Assembly (NCBI GenBank): GCA_017643365.1
Contig: JAEPNO010000002.1
Coordinates: 31,749 to 95,748 of the forward strand
Reading direction: 5' to 3'
DNA length: 64,000 bases
DNA from: Balneolaceae bacterium
Lineage (GTDB): Bacteria > Bacteroidota > Rhodothermia > Balneolales > Balneolaceae
The stretch's first letter is position 1, and every line of letters begins with the position of its first letter. Made by a program: the position numbers and the translations under genes. The notes beneath the pieces were generated by a model. That model saw only the letters and a program-made list of their open reading frames with translations, was not told where the DNA came from and searched no databases. Positions 7,824 to 16,364 of the stretch are shown here, in pieces.

Positions 7824-8555
7824 TTATTCAATGGGCACATCAAAATAAGTATTCAGGAATTCTTCGGGCTTAAAGGTAAAATGCCACCATTCTTGCGAAT
7901 AGTTTACAAAGCCCTCGGCCTCCATCGCTTCAAGTAATATCATTCGATTTGAAAGGATGCTATCTGGTAACAAGTTCGATCTAGTATGGGATCGAACATC
8001 AAAACAATCGTATGCTGTGCCCATATTGAGTTCGCTTCCACGATACTTGTACCCATCTTCATCCAAACAATTGTATTCAAATTCTGATGGCGGTTGATAA
8101 GGTAATTGAACAATGGCTAAGTCGACCGTTGAGCCACGGCTATGGCCAGAGCGTTTAGCGATGTAACCAAGTTCAAACAAACTATCTGCCGGAATATTTG
8201 GGAAATATATGGCCTTGGTTTGATCCGGTTCGTTGCCCGAAGCCCATCGAACAAAATGATCTACTGCTTGTTGAGGCCGGTAGCAATCAAACACTTTAAG
8301 TGATAAGGATTGTTTAAGTAACGAAGCTTGTACCCGGGCCAAAGCATTTGCTGCAGATTCTGTTAAGTAACATTTTGGTGCATTATAACCATCAACTTGT
8401 TGCCCTACGAAATTGTGATTGGCTTCGTATCGAATTTCTTTAATAACACTAGGTGAAACCTCATTGATATCAACCAGTGGGAACTCAGAATTTTCCGAAA
8501 ATATGCCTATCCCTAGAATAAAGACTAGTATTAAAATTAAGCTCTTTTTGTTCAT
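7824..8555 (-). CDS. D-alanyl-D-alanine dipeptidase (VanX/DdpX family, M15D)
   Basis: A 243-residue exported zinc dipeptidase that hydrolyses D-Ala-D-Ala, probably to recycle cell-wall dipeptide in the periplasm. The N-terminus is a signal peptide (residues 1-20). The metal-site motif SGHSRGSTVDLAI supplies the first His and the Asp. EWWHFTF near the C-terminus supplies the catalytic Glu and the third ligand. DCYRP before them matches the conserved arginine region. There are no vanH/vanA ligase genes nearby, so a resistance cluster is unlikely. A nutritional or turnover role is more probable. Confidence 0.88.
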   Translation of the reverse strand: MNKKSLILILVFILGIGIFSENSEFPLVDINEVSPSVIKEIRYEANHNFVGQQVDGYNAPKCYLTESAANALARVQASLLKQSLSLKVFDCYRPQQAVDHFVRWASGNEPDQTKAIYFPNIPADSLFELGYIAKRSGHSRGSTVDLAIVQLPYQPPSEFEYNCLDEDGYKYRGSELNMGTAYDCFDVRSHTRSNLLPDSILSNRMILLEAMEAEGFVNYSQEWWHFTFKPEEFLNTYFDVPIE

Positions 8556-8726
8556 TTTAATTTAAATGATGACCACTCATTTGGAGATTTGAGAAAGTGC
8601 GAAAATAATTAATCATATCTAACGAACTAAACGGCATAGGTTTATGTAAGTAGGTTGGAGTTTCTTAACTATACAATGCGTTTGGTAGTTAATTAGTATT
8701 TTATAGATTATATAAGGCAGATTAAG

Positions 8727-10004
8727 GTGGTAACAGAATTGAAGACTAGAACAAAACAATTGATTAGCAATAGAAAAGACCTCTTCGCTAATAATACCGA
8801 TCCCGGTGATAATTTCGAATTGTTATTCGAACATGCTCCTATTTCAATATGGGAAGAAGATTTTTCGGAAGTAAAAGAGTTTCTGGATGACTTAAAGGAT
8901 CAAGGAGTCACTGATTTCAGAGCACATTTCGAAAAGCATGAAAATGATCTTTTTATAGTTTCAGGATTAATTAAGGTGCTAAATATTAATCAGGAAACAC
9001 TGAAAATGTTCGGGGTTAAAACGAAAGAAGAAATCCCTAAGAACTTACCACGTTATTTTACTGCCGAATCGTTGCCTACTTTTAGAGAAGAAGTTCTTGC
9101 TTTCGTTGAAGGTAAAACTGTTTATGAGAGTTCAATTCCAATTCGATCGTTAGAAGGATTGCCCATGATCCTCGACATTAAGGCAAAAATACTTCCGGGT
9201 TACGAGGATACTTGGAAAAAGGTGTTAGTGTCGTTCATCGATATCACAAAGCGCACTGAAATTGAGAAGGCTTTAAAAGAGAGTGAATTAAATCTTAAAA
9301 AGAGTAACTCTGCCAAAGATAAATTTTTCAATATTATCGCCCATGATTTGAAAGGCCCAATGAATGCTATTTTAGGGTTTAGTAAATTATTAAGCGATGA
9401 AGATTCAGATCTCGAGCACTCGAAAAAGCAACGAATGCTCGGATATATTTATCAAAGCGCTAAAAAATCGTACGAGCTTTTCGAGAATCTACTAACATGG
9501 TCGAGATCTCAGAATGGAACGATAAAATATAATCCTGAAATCACTAATCTTTATGTGCTTATAAAGAACACTATCGAGATTTATGATCAGACATTGCAAG
9601 AGAAAAGTCTCCAAATTGTGAACGATGTTTCGGTACACACCACAGCTATGGCTGATAAAAACATGGTGTATACGCTATTTCGCAATATTATCTATAACGC
9701 CATAAAATTTACTCCCCGATTAGGTAGCATTTCTATCAAAACTGATCAGGTTTTGGGCGAAGATGGTTCAAAATTTGTTCAGGTTTCTGTTAGCGATACC
9801 GGAGTTGGAATGACTGAATTTCAACTAGAACGAGTTTTTAAAATTTCTGAAAACACATCAACGAAAGGTACCGATAAAGAACTTGGTACAGGATTAGGCC
9901 TAATTATTTGCAAGGAATTTGTAGAAAAACATAATGGCAAAATGTGGATTGACAGTGAAATCGGACATGGAACTACTGTTCATTTTACGGTTCCGATGGC
10001 CTAA
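8727..10004 (+). CDS. PAS-domain sensor histidine kinase, soluble
   Basis: A 425-residue kinase with no evident membrane segment. A PAS-like domain covers about residues 25-180. A short linker leads to the dimerisation helix with the phospho-accepting His in FFNIIAHDLKGPMNAILGF. The ATPase domain has the N box (FRNIIYNAIKFTP), G1 (VSDTGVGM) and G2 (GTGLGLIICKEF). The start is GTG at 8727, with 'aaggcag' upstream. No response regulator gene is adjacent, so it is an orphan kinase. An intrinsic terminator follows. A cytoplasmic redox, light or ligand signal is possible but not shown. Confidence 0.9.
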   Translation: MVTELKTRTKQLISNRKDLFANNTDPGDNFELLFEHAPISIWEEDFSEVKEFLDDLKDQGVTDFRAHFEKHENDLFIVSGLIKVLNINQETLKMFGVKTKEEIPKNLPRYFTAESLPTFREEVLAFVEGKTVYESSIPIRSLEGLPMILDIKAKILPGYEDTWKKVLVSFIDITKRTEIEKALKESELNLKKSNSAKDKFFNIIAHDLKGPMNAILGFSKLLSDEDSDLEHSKKQRMLGYIYQSAKKSYELFENLLTWSRSQNGTIKYNPEITNLYVLIKNTIEIYDQTLQEKSLQIVNDVSVHTTAMADKNMVYTLFRNIIYNAIKFTPRLGSISIKTDQVLGEDGSKFVQVSVSDTGVGMTEFQLERVFKISENTSTKGTDKELGTGLGLIICKEFVEKHNGKMWIDSEIGHGTTVHFTVPMA

Positions 10005-10027
10005 GGTCTTCTCAATTTATCGACATG

Positions 10028-10061
10028 AAAAAAGCCTCAACATTGAGGCTTTTATTTTTTT
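10028..10061 (+). terminator. Intrinsic terminator after histidine kinase
   Basis: AAAAGCCTCAA-CA-TTGAGGCTTTT stem and loop followed by a T-rich run, 24 bases after the kinase stop. It could also end the minus-strand microprotein transcript, since the A-run on the other side is long. Confidence 0.85.
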
Positions 10062-10076
10062 GTGAAATGACGATTT

Positions 10077-10250
10077 TCAATCTTTTGATCCACATCCCCA
10101 GGAATCAAAATCTAAATGGTCTAACTCTCCATTCTCGATTAATACACCTAACACTACTCCCAAAGCGATCCAAATTGCCAGCCCACCGAAAGTAATCCCC
10201 ATCAATACACCCATTCCAATTCCAATAGCTATGCCGGTTCCTTTTTCCAT
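10077..10250 (-). CDS. Glycine-zipper microprotein, 57 aa (copy 2)
   Basis: A frame of 57 codons starting MEKGTGIAIGIGMGVLMGI, followed by GGLAIWIALGVVLGVLIE and an acidic tail ending GCGSKD. The two hydrophobic segments carry regular glycines, as in the paralogue at 7574-7747. A good ribosome binding site (AAGGAGA, minus strand, 10256-10262) precedes the ATG. The terminator at 10028-10061 lies just beyond the stop. The two copies flank the VanX-like dipeptidase and histidine kinase. The function is unknown. Confidence 0.8.
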   Translation of the reverse strand: MEKGTGIAIGIGMGVLMGITFGGLAIWIALGVVLGVLIENGELDHLDFDSWGCGSKD

Positions 10251-10255
10251 GTTGT

Positions 10256-10262
10256 TCTCCTT
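10256..10262 (-). promoter_or_regulatory. Ribosome binding site for the 57-aa protein
   Basis: AAGGAGA on the minus strand, 5 bases before the ATG at 10250. It supports translation of a gene too short for most gene callers. Confidence 0.75.
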
Positions 10263-10385
10263 TGAATCATATTTAAGTATGTGGTGCCCTACGGTTGATT
10301 AGCTTAAAAAGTTTCTGAGATTTAAAGTAATTATTGATAAGATGAGTCCATCTTTCGTAATTCAGCTAAAATCAAATACGCTTCT

Positions 10386-10928
10386 ATGGATCAACAATTA
10401 CAAACAATGATTAATAACATGCCGGAGAAAACGGGTAAATCTCTGGATGAATGGAAATCGATTTTAAAAGTAAAAAACTTTGCGAAGCATTCTGAAGCCG
10501 TCAATTTCCTGAAAAAAGATCATGGGGTTTCTAATGGTTTCGCCAATACCATAGTTCACTTATCAAAGGAAGATCAAACAGGAGAAGTGGATTTGGTTGA
10601 TGCTCAGTTTATAGGGAAAGAATCTCTGCGACCTATTTATGAGCGATTTAAGGCTGAAGTGCTAAAGCTTGGCGATGATATTCAAGTAGTTCCTAAAAAG
10701 ACGACGGTCAGTTTTGTTCGCAAAAAACAATTCGCCTTATTCAAGCCGGCCACCAAATCGCGGGGGGATTTAGGTTTGAAACTTAAAGACCATGAAATCA
10801 CAGATCGCCTTGAAAACTCCGGACCTTTTGGAACCATGTGCACTCATCGCGTTCGTATTTCAAGTGAAGAAGAAGTTGATGTTGAACTCATGGCTTGGGT
10901 TCAGCAGGCTTATGAAGCTGCCGGTTAG
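10386..10928 (+). CDS. DUF4287/DUF5655 domain protein
   Basis: A 180-residue cytoplasmic protein. The N-terminal ~60 residues (MPEKTGKSLDEWKSIL, followed by KHSEAVNFLKKDHGVSNGFA) match the DUF4287 pattern. The C-terminal ~110 residues (KFEADDIQV-like start, VSFVRKKQFALFKPA, FGTMCTHRVRI) match the DUF5655 transporter-associated or YdhG-like pattern. The biochemical role is unknown. It is followed by two more small proteins of the kind often found among stress or general accessory genes in this phylum. The start at ATG 10386 fits the domain boundary. Confidence 0.75.
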   Translation: MDQQLQTMINNMPEKTGKSLDEWKSILKVKNFAKHSEAVNFLKKDHGVSNGFANTIVHLSKEDQTGEVDLVDAQFIGKESLRPIYERFKAEVLKLGDDIQVVPKKTTVSFVRKKQFALFKPATKSRGDLGLKLKDHEITDRLENSGPFGTMCTHRVRISSEEEVDVELMAWVQQAYEAAG

Positions 10929-11000
10929 TGTCACTAAAAATAGTACTGCGGGAACAAAAAGTTGTTTTGTACGTCTATCTGCAGAAATTAATCTGCTTTT

Positions 11001-11630
11001 ATGAAAAAAGTCTTTTTCGGTGTTTTTGCGTTACTCGCGGTCTTTATCAGCTTCTACCCCATTAGTTACCTCTTTATTGATTCGAATACCGGTTTTTTGA
11101 GTGGCAAATCAGGTGAGCTACTTTCAAGTACCCTTTGGTGGATAGGGTTTTATCTGCATATTTCTTTTGGTGGCATTGCTCTGTTTGTAGGATGGTCGCA
11201 GTTTATTAGTAGAGTGAGGCAAAAGTATCCGAAAATACACCGAATCATTGGTAAGATTTATGTTATATCGGTAATAATAAGCTCCATAGCAGGGATAGGG
11301 ATTGGTTTTTTTGCAACAGGTGGAGTGATTTCAGCAACCGGTTTTGTGTTACTTGGCGTTGTGTGGTTTAGTTTTACCGTTGATGCCGTGCGTTTTATTA
11401 AAGCCGGTGATGTAATTAATCACCAAAAGGCCATGATAATCAGCTATGCTGTTTGTTTTGCGGCAGTCACTTTGAGAATTTATCTGGGACCGTTAATTAT
11501 GTTTTTTGACGATTTTGTTATAGCATACCGCATTGTTGCATGGTTGTGTTGGGTTCCGAATATTGCAGTGGCTCTTATGATTGTTCGAACACATCCATCA
11601 CCGGAAATCACATTGTCTAGAACAATTTAA
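11001..11630 (+). CDS. DUF2306-type membrane protein
   Basis: A 209-residue integral membrane protein with about six hydrophobic segments. Histidines sit in the membrane-proximal positions typical of DUF2306 (YLHISFGGIALFVG, KIHRIIGKIYV, HQKAMIISYAV). The His pattern suggests a cytochrome b561-like or electron-transfer fold, but no activity is proven for the family. The ATG at 11001 follows 72 bases after the preceding gene. The next gene starts 7 bases after its stop. Confidence 0.75.
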   Translation: MKKVFFGVFALLAVFISFYPISYLFIDSNTGFLSGKSGELLSSTLWWIGFYLHISFGGIALFVGWSQFISRVRQKYPKIHRIIGKIYVISVIISSIAGIGIGFFATGGVISATGFVLLGVVWFSFTVDAVRFIKAGDVINHQKAMIISYAVCFAAVTLRIYLGPLIMFFDDFVIAYRIVAWLCWVPNIAVALMIVRTHPSPEITLSRTI

Positions 11631-11637
11631 ACATCAA

Positions 11638-12057
11638 ATGAAGATTGTAGAAAAATCAGATATCAAGCCTATTATTGAACGATATCCTGATAATGTTAAA
11701 ACCAGATTTATTGAGTTTAAAGAGCTGCTACTCAACACTGCGTCTGCATTGGAAGATGTAACTAAAATTGATGAGGATATAAAATGGGGTGAACCAAGTT
11801 ATATGTCGAATATTGGTAGTCCGGTTCGTTTTGGATGGAGTGAAAAACGCTCCGATCAATTTAGGATACATTTTATCTGTTCAACCAATCTAGTAGAAAC
11901 TTTTCACCGAGTGTACCCTGATTTATTCTTATTCGATGGAAATCGTGGTCTTATTTTCGATCCTGATAAATCACTCGAATCTGAGCCTTTAAATAATTGC
12001 CTAAAAATGGCCTTACGCTATAAAAAAGTAAGAAACTTACCCGACTTAGGTGCTTAA
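11638..12057 (+). CDS. DUF1801-type (YdhG-like) protein
   Basis: A 139-residue cytoplasmic protein. The core EDIKWGEPSYMSNIGSPVRF followed by a hydrophobic strand (FRIHFICSTN) is the DUF1801/YdhG pattern. The fold is related to iron-chaperone-like frataxin proteins, but the role here is unproven. I chose the ATG at 11638. The upstream in-frame ATG at 11581 would overlap the DUF2306 gene by 50 bases and add a non-homologous tail. Confidence 0.7.
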   Translation: MKIVEKSDIKPIIERYPDNVKTRFIEFKELLLNTASALEDVTKIDEDIKWGEPSYMSNIGSPVRFGWSEKRSDQFRIHFICSTNLVETFHRVYPDLFLFDGNRGLIFDPDKSLESEPLNNCLKMALRYKKVRNLPDLGA

Positions 12058-12185
12058 CTGTTCGAAACGGAAAGCTGTTTTGATACCAAGTTTTTGTTTA
12101 AAATTTATTTAAAAACATAGTTTGGTCGATAAATTTATTATCCTTTCAGGAATTAATTAATCGGGTACAAAAAATTGAGAAGCTT

Positions 12186-12422
12186 ATGAAAACAATGACC
12201 TGTAAACAACTTGGCGGTGCATGCGATCTGGAATTCAGTGCCGAAACCTTCGAAGAAATTGCAGAATTAAGTAAACGGCATGGCATCGAAATGTTTGAAC
12301 AGAAAGATGTTGCTCACCTTCGAATGATGGCTAAAATGAAGCAAATGGCTGAAAAACCCGGTGCTTTCGAAGAGTGGATGGAAGAGAAACAATCTCTCTT
12401 TAATAATTTGCCCGAAGCTTAA
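12186..12422 (+). CDS. Small DUF1059-like protein
   Basis: A 78-residue cytoplasmic protein. It opens MKTMTCKQLGGACDLEF, with the CxxLGxxCD signature of DUF1059-like small proteins, followed by a helix (ETFEEIAELSKRHGIEMF). The second half is helical and rich in Met, Lys and Glu (MMAKMKQMAEKPGAFEEW). The two cysteines could bind a metal, but no function is established. It starts 128 bases after the DUF1801 gene and lies 17 bases ahead of the DHFR-like gene. Confidence 0.75.
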   Translation: MKTMTCKQLGGACDLEFSAETFEEIAELSKRHGIEMFEQKDVAHLRMMAKMKQMAEKPGAFEEWMEEKQSLFNNLPEA

Positions 12423-12439
12423 CTTCACCCAAAAACCCA

Positions 12440-12991
12440 TTGTCTAACTCATCTTCACGAAAACTCATTGTGTACATTTCAATGAGTGTTGATGGCTTTA
12501 TTGCCACAAACAACGACCGACTCGATTTTCTTGATGCATTTTCTGACACCGGAGAAGACTACGGTTACACAGAATTCACTTCCCAAGTAGATACTTATAT
12601 TGTTGGTCGCAAGACCTACGATGTAGTTTGTGGATTAACCGGCGGCTCCTTCCCTCCTGCCAATCAATTTAAGTGCTACGTACTTTCAAAAACCCGTAGT
12701 GGAGAAGAAAACGGAATCACCTATTATTCCGGAGATATTGAGGAACTTGTAGAAAGCATTAAGTCGAAACCCGGCAAGCATATTTACTGCGATGGTGGTG
12801 GCGAGATTGTTCGATTACTGCTTGAAAAAAACCTGATTGATGAACTGATTATTTCAGTGCTACCCATTTTACTTGGCGATGGTAAGCGACTTTTTCCGGG
12901 TGCAGATTTAGATCTTAAACAGTTAACTGCTGCAGAGCCTGTTAGATATAAGAGCGGAATTGTTCAGCTAAAATATTCTATAGACAATTAA
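12440..12991 (+). CDS. Dihydrofolate reductase / RibD C-terminal family protein
   Basis: A 183-residue reductase-like protein of the RibD C-terminal fold. VYISMSVDGFIATNN is the first strand and NADPH-site loop. TYIVGRKTYDVV and KHIYCDGGGEIVRLLLEKNLIDELIISVLPILLG complete the nucleotide-binding core. The family includes enzymes acting on pteridines, flavin precursors or unknown substrates. The start used is TTG at 12440, because the first ATG (12481) would remove the first beta strand; the true start is uncertain. It ends convergent to the CotH gene. Confidence 0.75.
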   Translation: MSNSSSRKLIVYISMSVDGFIATNNDRLDFLDAFSDTGEDYGYTEFTSQVDTYIVGRKTYDVVCGLTGGSFPPANQFKCYVLSKTRSGEENGITYYSGDIEELVESIKSKPGKHIYCDGGGEIVRLLLEKNLIDELIISVLPILLGDGKRLFPGADLDLKQLTAAEPVRYKSGIVQLKYSIDN

Positions 12992-13027
12992 ATTCTTCGA
13001 TTGACAAACGTTTCTATTTCTAAGCTA

Positions 13028-14431
13028 TTAATTATTAATCTCGGCATCCATCCATTCAATTCTATCTTTAATCCAATCCTTCATATAGTTGATTTCGTCT
13101 TCATAGGTTTCGCCTACATAAGAGTTGAAAATCACTTCTTCCCCCATAATATCCCAGCGTTCAAAATTTCTATCGATGGCATTGGCTTGCTCAAGTTCGT
13201 TGGCGTAAGCATCTATTTTTGCGTGGATGGAGGCCATGCTCAAGGTTGAATTTTTCAGTTCATTCCACCGGGTTTTCAATGCGTTCTTAAATGTAGGATC
13301 TTGATAGAGTTTCTCCCAATAAAAGGGTACCAGCCATAAATCATCGGGATAATTCACGTTGTAGTTCATAATCCAACCACTTGTTGAACTTCTGCCGTCG
13401 TTCCCAAATGCAATGTTGTAATCCCACAACGGCCCCATGTTCAACTTCTCGTTTTTATCTTTATGCAAATACGTACTTAGCCGATAGGCATCAGGATTGG
13501 CACTCAACTCACTCAAAATAAAGTGATCTACAAAACTGTTTATGTTGATGTAATTATCGTAGGCAAGTTGAAACTGATCGTTAAAAATAGCGGTTTCGAA
13601 CTCATCTATATACGCTTGAATGTAGGCTTTTTGCTCTGTTGTGATGTCCTCTGCTTCGGGATCTTCATACAAGTAATAAGTTTCTTCGCCTTGTTTTGGT
13701 CCATAGGGTGCATAGGATAATTCATTCCAAAATGATCCATAATCTGATCGAAAACTGATTTCTTCGGTATAATCCGAATCGCCCGACCAATCCTCGTCAT
13801 CCGAATCACCGGCAGTTTTGTCGATTTTTAAGATGTAACCACCGGTAAGATCCTCGCCCGAATTTTCAGACGGGCGCAGATTCGAAAGCGCTAATCGGTT
13901 ATCATCACGTTTGATCTTTTCCAGTAATAAATACACTCCTTCATACGATCCGTTTACTTCCAATTCAGTAAAAAATCCACGGCTGGCATAGCCACCAATA
14001 TCTCTTGCCAAGTCGTACATCAACATATTTCGCATCAGGGTTTTATCGCTGTAAGGCCCGTAAAGCACCCAATCTTCTTCTTCCGGGAGGGTATGAATGG
14101 GGACATCAATATCGTTTCCGTCAGCATTCCAAGTTTCAAAAGCAAAGGATTTCTTATCAAACAAACGACGCGAAGTCGAACCTCTCAACTCTATGCCAAT
14201 CTTACCATTAAACACGGTTTCGCTATTGGCTCTCACCTTCATATCAGCCATTACCTTTGGCTCATCAACAATTTCGTTACCGTTGGTTTCAACAGTAATG
14301 AATGGAATGAGAACCCCAAATTCGGGATCAATTTCCGGTTCTGGTCCGGTTGTATCTTTCTTACAGGCTGAGAATACCGTTAATAGCAGTATGGTAGCTA
14401 TAAAAAATGTTGTTGGTGTGTGCTTGATCAT
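13028..14431 (-). CDS. CotH kinase family lipoprotein
   Basis: A 467-residue lipoprotein: hydrophobic signal, then lipobox FSAC followed by KKDTTG. The CotH domain fills the rest. PLWDYNIAFGND holds the acidic active-site residues and YSDKTLMRNMLMYDLAR the conserved N-terminal lobe helix. EVNGSYEGVYLLLEKIKRD is the lysine-bearing strand. CotH proteins are atypical protein kinases, and secreted bacterial versions are common but poorly understood. Its ATG overlaps the stop of the GNAT gene by one base (TAATG), so the two are translationally coupled. Confidence 0.88.
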   Translation of the reverse strand: MIKHTPTTFFIATILLLTVFSACKKDTTGPEPEIDPEFGVLIPFITVETNGNEIVDEPKVMADMKVRANSETVFNGKIGIELRGSTSRRLFDKKSFAFETWNADGNDIDVPIHTLPEEEDWVLYGPYSDKTLMRNMLMYDLARDIGGYASRGFFTELEVNGSYEGVYLLLEKIKRDDNRLALSNLRPSENSGEDLTGGYILKIDKTAGDSDDEDWSGDSDYTEEISFRSDYGSFWNELSYAPYGPKQGEETYYLYEDPEAEDITTEQKAYIQAYIDEFETAIFNDQFQLAYDNYININSFVDHFILSELSANPDAYRLSTYLHKDKNEKLNMGPLWDYNIAFGNDGRSSTSGWIMNYNVNYPDDLWLVPFYWEKLYQDPTFKNALKTRWNELKNSTLSMASIHAKIDAYANELEQANAIDRNFERWDIMGEEVIFNSYVGETYEDEINYMKDWIKDRIEWMDAEINN

Positions 14432-14916
14432 TATTTTGTACTTAATTCCTTAACCATTAGGCTTACCGTCTTTTTCCCGCCTTCGGAAAGTTGTTGCCCT
14501 ACTTCTTTAAAGCCCAGCTTTGTGTGAAATATTGTAGAGCCCGGATTTGGTGGATCAATGTTTACTTCGCAAGTAATTCGTTGTTCCTTTGAGTGCTCCA
14601 CTAAGTAAGCATACAATTTACTACCGATCTTTTTCCCATGATATTCAGGTGAAACAACAATCCGATCAACATAATCAAAGCTTGGGTAATGCTCAGAAAA
14701 ATAACGGTAGTTTTCTGAATCATAGCTCTGTCCCGGTCCTAGAACAATTAAATAAGCCACCACTTTTTGTTCAATCTCAACCACCAAAAAGAATGAGCTC
14801 ATCTCCATAAATTCCTCAAAATCACTAATAGGAATACTATTCACATGTGGAACTGCTTGCTCATTTAGTTGGCGGATGGTTGATAAATCGTTGTGCTGAA
14901 CAGGGCGAATTAACAT
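14431..14916 (-). CDS. GNAT family N-acetyltransferase
   Basis: A 161-residue acetyltransferase. The acetyl-CoA pyrophosphate loop appears as VVSPEYHGKKIGSKLYAYL (the Q/RxxGxG/A motif). The flanking strand DYVDRIVV and the C-terminal CEVNIDPPNPGSTIFHTKLGF complete the fold. The GNAT substrate cannot be read from sequence. It is the first gene of a two-gene unit with the CotH lipoprotein. It is divergent from ilvA across 182 bases, in which I see no further gene. Confidence 0.85.
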   Translation of the reverse strand: MLIRPVQHNDLSTIRQLNEQAVPHVNSIPISDFEEFMEMSSFFLVVEIEQKVVAYLIVLGPGQSYDSENYRYFSEHYPSFDYVDRIVVSPEYHGKKIGSKLYAYLVEHSKEQRITCEVNIDPPNPGSTIFHTKLGFKEVGQQLSEGGKKTVSLMVKELSTK

Positions 14917-15098
14917 GTTCGCTAAACCTTTTCTTATTGGGATGTTTCTAACTAAATGTAGGGTGAGAAATCAAATCAACAAACAGAAATCGGTAACATT
15001 TAGTAAAATTGGTCGGGCTTGTTAATTGTACACACTTATAGTTATCCAATGTAATCCGAATCTGCTATATTCAGCCTCTCACTCATTTTACTATAAAT

Positions 15099-16364
15099 AT
15101 GTCAGATTCTATCGAATCAAAACTCATTTCTATCCGCGAAATTGACGAAGCAGCAGAAACGCTTCGAGGTATTGCAACCCATACCCCATTGCAAGAAAAC
15201 CCATTGCTTTCGGAGGAAATAGGAGCGGATATTTGGCTTAAACGCGAAGACTTACAGGTTGTTCGCAGTTATAAAATCCGTGGCGCTTATAATAAAATTC
15301 AAAGTCTTTCTGAAAAGGAATTAGCCAATGGTGTAGTATGTGCAAGTGCGGGAAATCATGCACAAGGTGTAGCTTTCGCTTGTTATAAAAAGAAAATCCA
15401 TGGCACTATTTTTATGCCTATTACCACGCCTGCCCAAAAAGTGAAGCAGGTTAAAATGTTTGGTAAGGAGTTTGTGGAAGTTGTGTTAGAAGGCGATACT
15501 TTCGACGATTCATTTGCGAAAGCATCTGCTTTTTGTGAAGATAAAGGTGCCGCGTTTATCCCTCCGTTTAACGATCCTAAAATTATTGCAGGACAAGGAA
15601 CCGTTGGTAAAGAGATTCTACAGGATATCGACACCAACATCGACTACCTGCTTGTTCCGGTTGGCGGTGGCGGGCTTTCGGCCGGAGTTGGCTCCTATTT
15701 CAAAGTACATTCGCCGGAAACCGTCATCATTGGAATTGAACCTGCAGGTGCACCTGCAATGAAACAGTCGATGGAGTTGGGCGAGGTAATCACGTTGCCA
15801 AATATTGATAAATTTGTGGATGGTGCAGCGGTACAACGAGTGGGTGATATCACTTTCGAGATTTGCAGGGAAGTATTAGATCGGGTAATTACTGTTCCCG
15901 AGGGCATGATTTGTGGTACCATACTTAAAATGTACAACGAGCAAGCAATTGTTGTTGAGCCCGCCGGTGCATTGGCGTTAAGTGCTCTTGAACTCCTGAA
16001 AGATGAACTGAAAGGAAAAACTGTTGTAAGCGTTGTTTCGGGCAGTAATAACGATATTACCCGAACTGCAGAAATTAAAGAGCGTTGGTTGATGTATCAG
16101 GGCCTGAAGCACTTCTTTATTGTAGATTTTCCTCAACGTGCTGGAGCATTAATGGAGTTTTTAAGTGAAGTACTTGGCCCCGATGACGATATTACCTATT
16201 TCGAATACTCAAAGAAAACGAACCGAGAACTCGGTCCTGCTTTAATCGGACTTGAGTTGCAGAATAAGCATGATCTAGAACCGCTTATCGATCGAATGAA
16301 AGCCAAAAAATTCAGTTTCGAATATGTAAACGATCAGCCACGTTTATTTAGGTTTTTAACGTGA
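15099..16364 (+). CDS. ilvA: Threonine ammonia-lyase (threonine deaminase)
   Basis: A 421-residue PLP enzyme that converts threonine to 2-oxobutanoate, the entry into isoleucine synthesis. The PLP lysine is K59 in RSYKIRGAYNK. The phosphate-binding loop is GGGGLSAG at residues 189-196. SAGNHAQG is the substrate/asparagine loop. A short regulatory ACT-like domain occupies about residues 330-421 (FFIVDFPQRAGALMEFL), which suggests feedback control by isoleucine. It lies apart from ilvBNC and overlaps the downstream aminotransferase start by one base. Confidence 0.93.
   Translation: MSDSIESKLISIREIDEAAETLRGIATHTPLQENPLLSEEIGADIWLKREDLQVVRSYKIRGAYNKIQSLSEKELANGVVCASAGNHAQGVAFACYKKKIHGTIFMPITTPAQKVKQVKMFGKEFVEVVLEGDTFDDSFAKASAFCEDKGAAFIPPFNDPKIIAGQGTVGKEILQDIDTNIDYLLVPVGGGGLSAGVGSYFKVHSPETVIIGIEPAGAPAMKQSMELGEVITLPNIDKFVDGAAVQRVGDITFEICREVLDRVITVPEGMICGTILKMYNEQAIVVEPAGALALSALELLKDELKGKTVVSVVSGSNNDITRTAEIKERWLMYQGLKHFFIVDFPQRAGALMEFLSEVLGPDDDITYFEYSKKTNRELGPALIGLELQNKHDLEPLIDRMKAKKFSFEYVNDQPRLFRFLT

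Noticed and set aside
7824..8555. VanX-like gene as part of a glycopeptide resistance cluster
   Set aside because: No vanH, vanA-type ligase or VanRS pair is nearby, and the nearby kinase has no regulator partner.
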